The notes beneath the pieces are model-generated. The model did not search any database and was not told where the DNA came from. It saw nothing but the letters and a program-made list of their open reading frames with translations. Both the position numbers and the translations under genes were made by a program. Below, piece after piece: positions 1 to 5,717 of a DNA stretch of 5,719 bases. The first letter of the stretch is position 1; the number at the start of each line of letters is the position of its first letter. Source of the stretch: Candidatus Brocadia sp. GTDB taxonomy: Bacteria > Planctomycetota > Brocadiia > Brocadiales > Brocadiaceae. The DNA is taken from positions 1 through 5,719 of the forward strand of contig JAUQXU010000127.1 of NCBI GenBank assembly GCA_030837935.1, read 5' to 3'.

Positions 1-1
1 T

Positions 2-616
2 AATGAAAATAACATAACGCAGCAGTCCGCAACCAAATTTCCCTTATCAAGCGGCAATTCAGTATCCCGCCTGGTGAGCTCCAATTTAATCCCCCCTATC
101 GTTCGACTGAGCGCTCACGACGAAGCCAAAGGGGGCGAAGGGGGGTGTAAAGATGTTTGCACAAACGAGAAGTCTTTACACAACAATACGATAAAACATA
201 AAAAGAATCTATTCGAGAAAGATAGAAAGCGTCATTTCCGTTTGACTGATTCGGTATCTATATCACAGGAAGATATACGGCAGGTTCAACTGGCAAAGGC
301 CGCCATCAGGGCAGGGATTGAAATTCTTCTTGCCATATGCACCATAAAAGCAGCGGAGCTGAAAACAATCATCATCGCAGGGGGATTTGGCTATCACCTG
401 AACGAAAAAAGCCTTTTTGCCATCGGTCTTTTACCTGAGGCAACAAATGCAAAGATTTCTTTTGTTGGCAATTCCAGTCTGGAGGGCGCTGTAATGGTGC
501 TCTTAAATAAAAAATTGATTGATAACGCAGTTCAGATTGCCAGAACATCTCAGGTCATGGAACTTTCACAAATTCCGGAGTTTGAAGGTGTTTTTGTGAG
601 GGAGATGCACTTCTAG
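2..616 (+). CDS. RACo-type ASKHA-domain corrinoid activator, C-terminal part (5' end outside window)
   Basis: The frame is open from base 2 with no stop, so the gene very probably starts upstream; a GTG at 74 is available but has no clear ribosome binding site. Counting GTG-74 as residue 1, residues 55-180 match the C-terminal ASKHA domain of the RACo/DUF4445 family: EDIRQ-x2-LAKAAI (66-78), AGGFG (102-106), IGLLPE (117-122), VGNSSLEGA (131-139), PEF (168-170) and a terminal M-x-F. Known members are usually over 500 residues, with an N-terminal [2Fe-2S] domain, and use ATP hydrolysis to drive reduction of inactive Co(II) corrinoid proteins, such as the Fe-S corrinoid protein of the acetyl-CoA pathway; the protein is cytosolic. 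Residues 1-44 do not resemble the family and include the translation of a palindromic repeat. The ferredoxin domain and the corrinoid partner are not in the window, so the substrate is unknown. Family call is firm; exact role is inferred. Confidence 0.85.
   Translation, partial: NENNITQQSATKFPLSSGNSVSRLVSSNLIPPIVRLSAHDEAKGGEGGCKDVCTNEKSLHNNTIKHKKNLFEKDRKRHFRLTDSVSISQEDIRQVQLAKAAIRAGIEILLAICTIKAAELKTIIIAGGFGYHLNEKSLFAIGLLPEATNAKISFVGNSSLEGAVMVLLNKKLIDNAVQIARTSQVMELSQIPEFEGVFVREMHF
88..148. repeat. Palindromic REP-like element inside the RACo-like reading frame
   Basis: CCCCCC (91-96) and GGGGGG (140-145) form an outer inverted repeat. Between them, TTCG (102-105) pairs with CGAA (121-124) and the perfect 10-bp palindrome TGAGCGCTCA lies at 108-117, giving a nested hairpin. 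This layout is typical of intergenic REP-type repeats rather than of protein-coding DNA. Here it is read through in frame as a Pro/Gly/charged stretch (about residues 5-24 counted from GTG-74) just before the conserved ASKHA domain. Copy number cannot be judged from one copy. Confidence 0.6.
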
Positions 617-713
617 AGATGTTTTATTTTAATTACACATAGTGAGATCCATTAACTGGGCTTTGATAATGACCTACCCAGATGAATACACCCAATATGT
701 AGTGGAGCGTAAA

Positions 714-941
714 ATGGGAGACAAGATGCTGGTTATAAGACTCGTTTTGGTCTGGTCAATCTTATCTCTTGTTATAGTTCCATCTGCTTGCTCATTCTCT
801 GATACAAGTAATCCGGCCAACCCTTCATACAGCTTTATTACCGACCACCAGGTTATTTGGAAAATCTTGAATCGCATGAACCTCTGGTCACAGAGGACTT
901 CATGTGATACTCCTGACACTGAACCCTTTCCTAAAAGTTGA
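714..941 (+). CDS. Small hypothetical exported or lipoprotein-like ORF (possibly a gene remnant)
   Basis: Product unrecognised. The 75-residue reading has a short charged N-terminus (K4, R9), a hydrophobic segment of about 15 residues (roughly 10-24) and then Pro-Ser-Ala-Cys, which resembles a signal peptide with a weak lipobox (Pro at -3 is atypical). The rest is polar, rich in Ser, Asn, Thr and Pro, with no domain I know. ATG-714 has GGAG at 704-707 with a 6-nt spacer; an alternative ATG-726 has GGGAG at 716-720 with a 5-nt spacer. The frame also opens at GTG-642, without a binding site. It ends 52 bp before preT. The short length and lack of a folded domain after the signal suggest either a small secreted protein or the 5' stump of a longer gene cut at the preTA boundary. 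It may not be a gene. Confidence 0.3.
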   Translation: MGDKMLVIRLVLVWSILSLVIVPSACSFSDTSNPANPSYSFITDHQVIWKILNRMNLWSQRTSCDTPDTEPFPKS

Positions 942-955
942 TAAAATAAAAAACA

Positions 956-986
956 CTTGCGCTTTTCTTTCTTTTTGCTAAATTGG
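956..986 (+). promoter_or_regulatory. Candidate Bacteroidetes-type promoter for preT-preA
   Basis: CTTG at 956-959 and TAAATTGG at 979-986 match the Bacteroidetes -33 (TTTG) and -7 (TAnnTTTG) elements with one mismatch each, separated by 19 bp, the spacing usual in that phylum. A sigma70 reading of the same DNA is poorer. Transcription would start around 990-995, leaving almost no leader for ATG-994 and about 27-30 nt for ATG-1021, so the later start becomes more plausible. Short motifs in AT-rich DNA can match by chance. Confidence 0.35.
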
Positions 987-993
987 CATTCCT

Positions 994-2349
994 ATGGAAA
1001 AAATCAACTTTCTATTATCTATGGCTGAATTCAACATTCCCAAAACTGAGGAAGGATTTTGCCGTAACTTCGGGCAAATCAAACCCTTGATGAATACGAC
1101 AGAAGCTTTTTATGAAAGTTCCCGATGCTTGTTTTGCTATGATGCTCCATGTGTGAAAGCTTGTCCGGCAAGTATTGATATTCCACTGTTTATCAGACAA
1201 ATTCACACCAACAACATTTTCGGTGCTGCCAAAACGATTTATGAATCAAATTATCTGGGCAATGCTTGTGGAAAAGTTTGTCCGACCGAAGTATTGTGTG
1301 AAGGTGTTTGTGTATTTAAAAAACAAAAAATTAAATCGTTAGAAATCGGTCGCTTACAAACTTTTGCAACCACAACTGCAATTGTGCACAACAAGAAATT
1401 ATTTGCAGTTTCGGAAAACAAAAGAGCAAAAGTAGCAGTTATCGGTGCTGGACCAGCCGGAATTGCTTGTGCCTGCGAACTGCGTTTACATGGTTATCTG
1501 GTCGATATTTATGAAGAAAAGGCACAACCTTCTGGACTTTTAATACATGGTGTTGCTCCTTACAAAATCGAGAATTTAGAAATTACTACTGAAATCAATT
1601 ACTTACAATCAATCTTCGGATTTACAGTACATTACAATTGGCCTATCAAAACCAAAACTGATTTGCAAAAATTGGAGAAAACATATTCTGCAATTTTTCT
1701 CGGAATAGGTTTAGGGAATACCAGGAGTTTGAATATTCGTGGTGAAGATTTGAAAAACTGTATCGGTGCAACCGAATTTATTGAGCACCTTAAGTTGAAT
1801 CGCCTGACCACTGGTGTGGGAAAAAAAGTAGTGGTTTTAGGTGGTGGTAATACCGCAATGGATGCAGCTTCTGATGCAGCACGTATGGGCGCCGAAGCGG
1901 TTATTTTGGCTTATCGTGGCAATAAAGCAGAAATGAAAGCGTATCATTTTGAATACGAACTTGCTAAAAATGTTGGTGTTAAGGCGATTTTCAATGCTAT
2001 ACCACTTGCAATTACCGGCAATGGACAAGTTTCGGGTGTTAAGTTTCAGAAAACTCAAACTCAGAATGGAAAATTGCAGCCGGTTGCAGGTAGCGAGTTT
2101 TCGATTGACTGCGATATGGTGATAAAAGCTACCGGTCAGAAAAAACAATCAGATTTTTTGAAACTGATTGATAATCTCAAACTTGACGATTTGGGACGAA
2201 TTGTAACTCAGGCCGAAAACGGACAAACGACGAATCCAAAGTATTTTGCCGGCGGTGACGCAAGAAATGGCGGTACAGAGGTTGTCAACGCAGCCGCCGA
2301 AGGAAAATTGGCTGCTAAGGGAATTGTTGATTTTTTGAAAGAAATGTAA
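994..2349 (+). CDS. preT: NAD(P)H-dependent dihydropyrimidine dehydrogenase, electron-transfer subunit PreT
   Basis: PreT oxidises NAD(P)H and passes the electrons by FAD and [4Fe-4S] clusters to PreA, which reduces uracil or thymine to the dihydropyrimidine; it corresponds to the N-terminal half of eukaryotic DPD and is cytosolic. The N-terminal Fe-S domain has two cysteine sets, C45/C48/C53/C57 and C92/C96/C102/C106 (second spacing x3-x5-x3, as in E. coli PreT). The FAD Rossmann motif is GAGPAG (151-156), the nucleotide motif GGGNTAMD (283-290), and the C-terminal flavin segment AGGDARNGG (419-427). At 451 residues it is longer than E. coli PreT (about 410), partly from a longer N-terminus; ATG-1021 (residue 10) would shorten this and suits the candidate promoter. 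Neither start has a Shine-Dalgarno. Glutamate synthase small subunit (GltD) shares the fold, but preA 21 bp downstream decides the call. Whether NADH or NADPH is preferred cannot be read with confidence. Confidence 0.9.
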   Translation: MEKINFLLSMAEFNIPKTEEGFCRNFGQIKPLMNTTEAFYESSRCLFCYDAPCVKACPASIDIPLFIRQIHTNNIFGAAKTIYESNYLGNACGKVCPTEVLCEGVCVFKKQKIKSLEIGRLQTFATTTAIVHNKKLFAVSENKRAKVAVIGAGPAGIACACELRLHGYLVDIYEEKAQPSGLLIHGVAPYKIENLEITTEINYLQSIFGFTVHYNWPIKTKTDLQKLEKTYSAIFLGIGLGNTRSLNIRGEDLKNCIGATEFIEHLKLNRLTTGVGKKVVVLGGGNTAMDAASDAARMGAEAVILAYRGNKAEMKAYHFEYELAKNVGVKAIFNAIPLAITGNGQVSGVKFQKTQTQNGKLQPVAGSEFSIDCDMVIKATGQKKQSDFLKLIDNLKLDDLGRIVTQAENGQTTNPKYFAGGDARNGGTEVVNAAAEGKLAAKGIVDFLKEM

Positions 2350-2370
2350 AACAGGAAAAAACATACCATT

Positions 2371-3702
2371 ATGGCAGACTTATCGATCAATTTTGCAGGG
2401 ATAAAAGCACCCAATCCATTTTGGTTGGCATCGGGGCCGCCTACCAACTCGGGTTATCAGGTAATGAAGGCGTTTGATGCCGGTTGGGGTGGCGCGATTT
2501 GGAAAACTATGGGAATTCCGATAATCAATGTTTCGAGCAGGTATGGGGCTGTAAATTATCGCGATACACGAATGGCTGGATTTAGCAACATCGAATTGAT
2601 TTCGGATAGGCCGTTGAAAGACAATCTGAATGAGTTTGAAGAAGTGAAGAAACACTTTCCGAATCATGCTTTAATCGCGTCGCTTATGGTACAGAGTCGT
2701 AAAGAGTGGCATCAGATTGTAACCGACGTGCAAAACGCCGGTGCTGATGGATTAGAACTCAATTTTGGTTGTCCGCATGGAATGTGCGAACGCGGAATGG
2801 GTTCGGCTGTCGGACAAGAACCCGAAGTGCTTCAAACCGTAACATCATGGGTAATGGAAGCTGCAAAGATTCCGGTTATTGTTAAGCTGACACCCAATAT
2901 TTCGGATATTACCGAACCGGCACAAGCGGCACGCCGCGGCGGTGCAAACGCCATTTCGCTCATCAACACGATACAAAGCTTGATAGGCGTTGATATTGAC
3001 CACTTTGTAACATTTCCGGTTGTTGGTACTCAAAGCACACACGGTGGTTATTGCGGTCCGGCAGTAAAACCTATAGCGTTAAATATGGTAAAAAATTGTG
3101 CCAAACACCCTGGCGTTCAACTTCCGATATCGGGTATTGGCGGTATAGAAAACTGGCGCGATGCTGTCGAATTTATTCTGGTTGGTGCTTCGTCGCTGCA
3201 AGTTTGTACTTCGGTGATGCACTACGGTTTCGGAATAATCAGAGAGCTGAAATCCGGACTTGAATGCTATATGGACGAGAAAGGATTTAAAACCATCGAC
3301 GAAATGGTTGGAAAAGCACTTCCAAACATAACAGCATGGGAACATCTTAATCTGGAATATAAAATTGTTGCCAGCATCAGCGATGAAAAATGCATCGGCT
3401 GCCAATTGTGTTACATTGCTTGCGAAGACGGTGCGCATCAGGCAATTGAGCTTTCGGCTGATATTCAGAACCGTACGCCGAAAATCAATGAAGGCAACTG
3501 CGTTGGCTGTAATTTATGTTCGCTGGTTTGTCCGGTTGAGGGTTGTATTACGATGATTCGCAAAGATGATGGTTCAAAAACAGTAACATGGCACGAACGG
3601 ACTGAGGCACAGAATATTCCGACAACATTTGATGACACGCTTGCCGGAGGATTGGCACATCATGTACCACATCCGACCGAAGCACTCAAACGTCGCAAAT
3701 AG
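2371..3702 (+). CDS. preA: Dihydropyrimidine dehydrogenase catalytic subunit PreA
   Basis: PreA is the FMN subunit that reduces uracil or thymine to 5,6-dihydrouracil or dihydrothymine, the first step of reductive pyrimidine breakdown, with electrons from PreT. Residues 1 to about 320 form a dihydroorotate-dehydrogenase-like TIM barrel: WKTMG (44-48), the catalytic loop NFGCPHGMCERGMG (131-144) with C134 as the expected general acid (equivalent to C671 of mammalian DPD), KLTPN (172-176), and the FMN phosphate loops GIGG (255-258) and VGASSLQV (271-278). A C-terminal ferredoxin-like domain carries two [4Fe-4S] sites, C341/C344/C347/C351 and C377/C380/C383/C387. A tail of about 40 residues after the clusters makes it 443 residues, against about 410 in E. 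coli. It is cotranscribed with preT; AGGA at 2353-2356 is 14 nt from the ATG, too far to be a good Shine-Dalgarno. TCG encodes 15 of its 25 serines. Dihydropyrimidinase and beta-ureidopropionase genes are absent nearby. Confidence 0.93.
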   Translation: MADLSINFAGIKAPNPFWLASGPPTNSGYQVMKAFDAGWGGAIWKTMGIPIINVSSRYGAVNYRDTRMAGFSNIELISDRPLKDNLNEFEEVKKHFPNHALIASLMVQSRKEWHQIVTDVQNAGADGLELNFGCPHGMCERGMGSAVGQEPEVLQTVTSWVMEAAKIPVIVKLTPNISDITEPAQAARRGGANAISLINTIQSLIGVDIDHFVTFPVVGTQSTHGGYCGPAVKPIALNMVKNCAKHPGVQLPISGIGGIENWRDAVEFILVGASSLQVCTSVMHYGFGIIRELKSGLECYMDEKGFKTIDEMVGKALPNITAWEHLNLEYKIVASISDEKCIGCQLCYIACEDGAHQAIELSADIQNRTPKINEGNCVGCNLCSLVCPVEGCITMIRKDDGSKTVTWHERTEAQNIPTTFDDTLAGGLAHHVPHPTEALKRRK

Positions 3703-3762
3703 TTTTTCAGGAAAAAAACAAAGATCCTCCGAAACAAGCACCTTGGGGTCAAACCTTATTTA

Positions 3763-3791
3763 TTGACAAATAAAACTGAGCATGCTAAAGT
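3763..3791 (+). promoter_or_regulatory. Sigma70-type promoter of the beta-propeller gene
   Basis: A perfect -35 hexamer TTGACA (3763-3768) and TAAAGT (3786-3791, 4 of 6 matches to TATAAT) are separated by 17 bp. The expected start is near 3797-3799, giving a leader of about 68 nt. The palindrome AGCATGCT (3779-3786) overlaps the spacer and -10 box, and TCGTA-A-TACGA (3797-3807) sits on the expected start; either could be an operator. The architecture differs from the signals ahead of preT. Confidence 0.6.
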
Positions 3792-3852
3792 AGTACTCGT
3801 AATACGACAAGGCCTTTACGCATTGAATAAAATGTAATTTATTGTAACATCC

Positions 3853-3858
3853 GGAGGG
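3853..3858 (+). promoter_or_regulatory. Strong Shine-Dalgarno of the beta-propeller gene
   Basis: GGAGGG lies 7 nt before ATG-3866 and fixes that start, which also gives a complete signal peptide. Such a site is lacking before preT and preA. Confidence 0.8.
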
Positions 3859-3865
3859 AATTTCC

Positions 3866-5209
3866 ATGGGAAAAAAGTTGTTTGGGATTTTGGTACTGCT
3901 GGCATTTTTGGTTCAGATTAACGCAAAAGGGGCGTTTGCTGAGCATACTGAAAAAACATACAAGGGCTGGTCTAACGGCATTTTTGCTTATACCGCCGTG
4001 GAAGGGTCGGTAAATATCATCGATCCGGTAAAAATGAAAAAGATTGGCACGATCTCTGGAATTGCTGGCAGTCATAATTGTTTTACTTCATATGATGGGA
4101 CATTCCTTTACATAACTGCCGGTAAGGAAATAATAAAGGTGGCCTTAACCGGAAAAAAAGGTGGCGGTGTAATAAGTCGCAACAAACTTATCGAAGATGG
4201 CGTTGCCCACGTGCATTCGGGCGCGGCGCTTGCCCACGTAGCCTTGACACTTGACGGCAAAAATCTTTACATCCCCGACGGTAAGGATACTATTATCGTG
4301 GCAGATGCAGATACCTTAGAGGCAAAAAAAACTATGAATATCCCTACGGGACTAGACGACGTAATGAAGATCGTAAAGACTCAGCTTGGCGAAACATGGA
4401 ATGATTCCGACAGCAATCCCCATGGACTTGCGCTTCATCCGGGCGGAAGATATATCTATGTTCCTCTTGTTTGGAGTGGCGCCGTTGCCGTAATTGATAC
4501 CTGGATCGATGAAGTTGTCACGATCGTAAACTTAAATGCCTTTGATTCCAGTCAGCCTGGTCACGGAACGGCCCCCACAGCCCTGGGTTTTTCCACGGAT
4601 GGCCACTGGTGTTTTGTCAGTTGTGCCGTACCGGGCTATGAATGCATCCTCGATACTTCTGACCCTGGGAATCCAACAATTGAAACTACGGTTGCAGTAG
4701 GACTTTCACCTATTCAAGTGCCTGCGAATCCGACCAACAAATACTTCATAGCACCATGCCAGACGTCTAGTTTATTAGACAACAAGGCATCAGACTTTCC
4801 TGATCCCGTTTTTGACAATGCAGGATGGGTTGATTGGGTTAATACAAATACAGATACCGCACTGAGATATATCGCGGCATTATTTTCTGCGCTTCAGAGC
4901 GCAATGATCACGGAACCAAACGACGATAAACCTGATGCCTGTTTTGTTATAGAAATCGAAGATAACTATGACCATGACGGCACACCCTGGGAGGTGTTGG
5001 ATACCGTAGTGGCGGGGGTTGGCCCGCACGGCGTGAGCTATACTCCTGGCGGCGAATTTGCCTTTGTCACCCTTGCACAGGAAAACCCGGGTAAAGTTGT
5101 GGTTATCACCGAAACTGAACCGGGAAAATTTACCGTTATTCACACGATAAAAGTCGGTACCTTCCCTAATGGAATAGCAATCAAGTTTGGAAGGAATCAG
5201 AATTCATAG
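3866..5209 (+). CDS. Secreted seven-bladed YVTN-type beta-propeller protein
   Basis: Residues 1-25 are a standard Sec signal peptide (K3, K4, a hydrophobic core of about 14 residues, cleavage expected after Ala-Phe-Ala at 25), so the mature protein of about 422 residues is periplasmic or otherwise extracytoplasmic. The rest is built of YVTN/cytochrome d1-like blades, recognisable by a recurring 'DG or GG, then aromatic-x-tyrosine/valine, then V-x-V-I-D' pattern. Repeats begin near 37, 69, 120, 184, 235, 281 and 386, and the C-terminal FPNGIAIKFG (433-442) probably closes the ring with the first blade. The sixth repeat carries an insertion at about 300-355, partly helical in appearance, with a tryptophan/aspartate-rich stretch. 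There is no CxxCH, so it binds no c-type heme by itself; six cysteines remain in the mature chain (72, 249, 253, 260, 298, 359). The gene is monocistronic with its own promoter. The family includes binding scaffolds and subunits of redox complexes (cd1 nitrite reductase, N2O reductase, hydrazine synthase beta); the specific function is unknown. Confidence 0.85.
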   Translation: MGKKLFGILVLLAFLVQINAKGAFAEHTEKTYKGWSNGIFAYTAVEGSVNIIDPVKMKKIGTISGIAGSHNCFTSYDGTFLYITAGKEIIKVALTGKKGGGVISRNKLIEDGVAHVHSGAALAHVALTLDGKNLYIPDGKDTIIVADADTLEAKKTMNIPTGLDDVMKIVKTQLGETWNDSDSNPHGLALHPGGRYIYVPLVWSGAVAVIDTWIDEVVTIVNLNAFDSSQPGHGTAPTALGFSTDGHWCFVSCAVPGYECILDTSDPGNPTIETTVAVGLSPIQVPANPTNKYFIAPCQTSSLLDNKASDFPDPVFDNAGWVDWVNTNTDTALRYIAALFSALQSAMITEPNDDKPDACFVIEIEDNYDHDGTPWEVLDTVVAGVGPHGVSYTPGGEFAFVTLAQENPGKVVVITETEPGKFTVIHTIKVGTFPNGIAIKFGRNQNS

Positions 5210-5263
5210 TTCGGGGTTATTTTAAGGTGAACATCCGTTATAATATTTGACGTACGCGGAGCC

Positions 5264-5336
5264 TGAACCAGATATTTTTTGAATTCAAACACCACCGAAT
5301 ATTTCGGTCGTAGTTCATGGCAAAATGGTTGGTTCA
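5264..5336. repeat. Nested inverted repeats (possible branched structure)
   Basis: TGAACCA (5264-5270) and TGGTTCA (5330-5336) are exact inverted repeats enclosing two further dyads: the perfect 12-bp palindrome TTTGAATTCAAA (5278-5289) and ACCGAA-TAT-TTCGGT (5294-5308). TTGACG (5247-5252) and GATATT (5271-5276), 18 bp apart, could be a weak promoter just ahead. Function is unknown; such short dyads could arise by chance in AT-rich DNA. Confidence 0.35.
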
Positions 5337-5447
5337 ATCTGCAAGGGTGAAATAGTAACAATTCTTAAGTCCTTGATATTGGGCTGGTTTTCTATTTTGC
5401 TTTGAAAATTAAGGGATCGTTGGCGTTATATCAATTCTATTCATTTC

Positions 5448-5474
5448 AATTAATCCTATCCTTTTGGATTGATT
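5448..5474. repeat. AT-rich hairpin, weak terminator candidate
   Basis: AATTAATCC (5448-5456) pairs with GGATTGATT (5466-5474) except at one position, around a 9-nt loop, and is followed by only two more T residues. It lies about 240 bp after the propeller stop codon and has few G-C pairs, so termination here is only a possibility. Confidence 0.2.
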
Positions 5475-5687
5475 TTAGCACAAAATTAGTACAAATTATG
5501 ACACAAGAATTTGCTGAAACACCAATTCTCGGATAACATGGAACGATTCGACCCCCATTCTTTCCCCAGAAACAACCAAAAATAAACTTGTATTCTTCTT
5601 CGTTTTTGTATTATCATCATTTTCAAAGAAGCTTGTGCTGAATTACGGTACAAAAGGAGTGCGAAGTTTAATTGATGAACCAAAAGC

Positions 5688-5717
5688 GGGGTCTTATACT
5701 GATCAGTCTAAGACACC
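5688..5717. repeat. 30-bp near-perfect palindrome at the window edge
   Basis: The left arm GGGGTCTTATACTGA and right arm TCAGTCTAAGACACC pair at 13 of 15 positions with no spacer; the central 10 bp ACTGATCAGT is exact. Its length is well beyond chance for a site of this kind. It could be an operator, a REP-type unit, or a palindromic end or target of a mobile element. What follows is outside the window. Confidence 0.6.

Noticed and set aside
674..919. Reverse-strand frame of 81 codons opposite the small exported ORF
   Set aside because: No domain, no binding site; it is most simply the complement of the other frame.
994..2349. Glutamate synthase small subunit (GltD) as identity of the first operon gene
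   Set aside because: The fold is shared, but the immediate neighbour is the catalytic subunit of dihydropyrimidine dehydrogenase, not the glutamate synthase large subunit.
1837..2667. Several reverse-strand frames opposite preT and preA
   Set aside because: They lie opposite well-supported conserved genes and encode no recognisable protein.
3051..3556. Alternative + strand frames inside preA
   Set aside because: Overlapped by the conserved FMN and Fe-S domain frame; Arg/Cys-rich products look like out-of-frame translation.
3702..3719. GTTTTT/AAAAAC inverted repeat after preA as a terminator
   Set aside because: The stem is almost entirely A-T with no following T tract, too weak to be called.
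3839..4075. Reverse-strand frame of 78 codons at the start of the propeller gene
   Set aside because: Covers the Shine-Dalgarno and signal peptide of a well-supported gene and has no features of its own.
3866..5209. Hydrazine synthase beta subunit or a heme-containing cd1-type enzyme
   Set aside because: Only the general propeller fold is shared; no CxxCH motif and no neighbouring heme subunit or hydrazine synthase gene support it.
5540..5556. Reverse-strand GGGGGTCGAATCG resembling a tRNA T-arm
   Set aside because: The T-loop consensus is not met and no anticodon or acceptor stem can be found around it.
5486..5683. Reverse-strand frame of 65 codons in the gene-poor region
   Set aside because: No recognisable domain, no good Shine-Dalgarno, and an unusual basic, aromatic-rich composition; considered noise.
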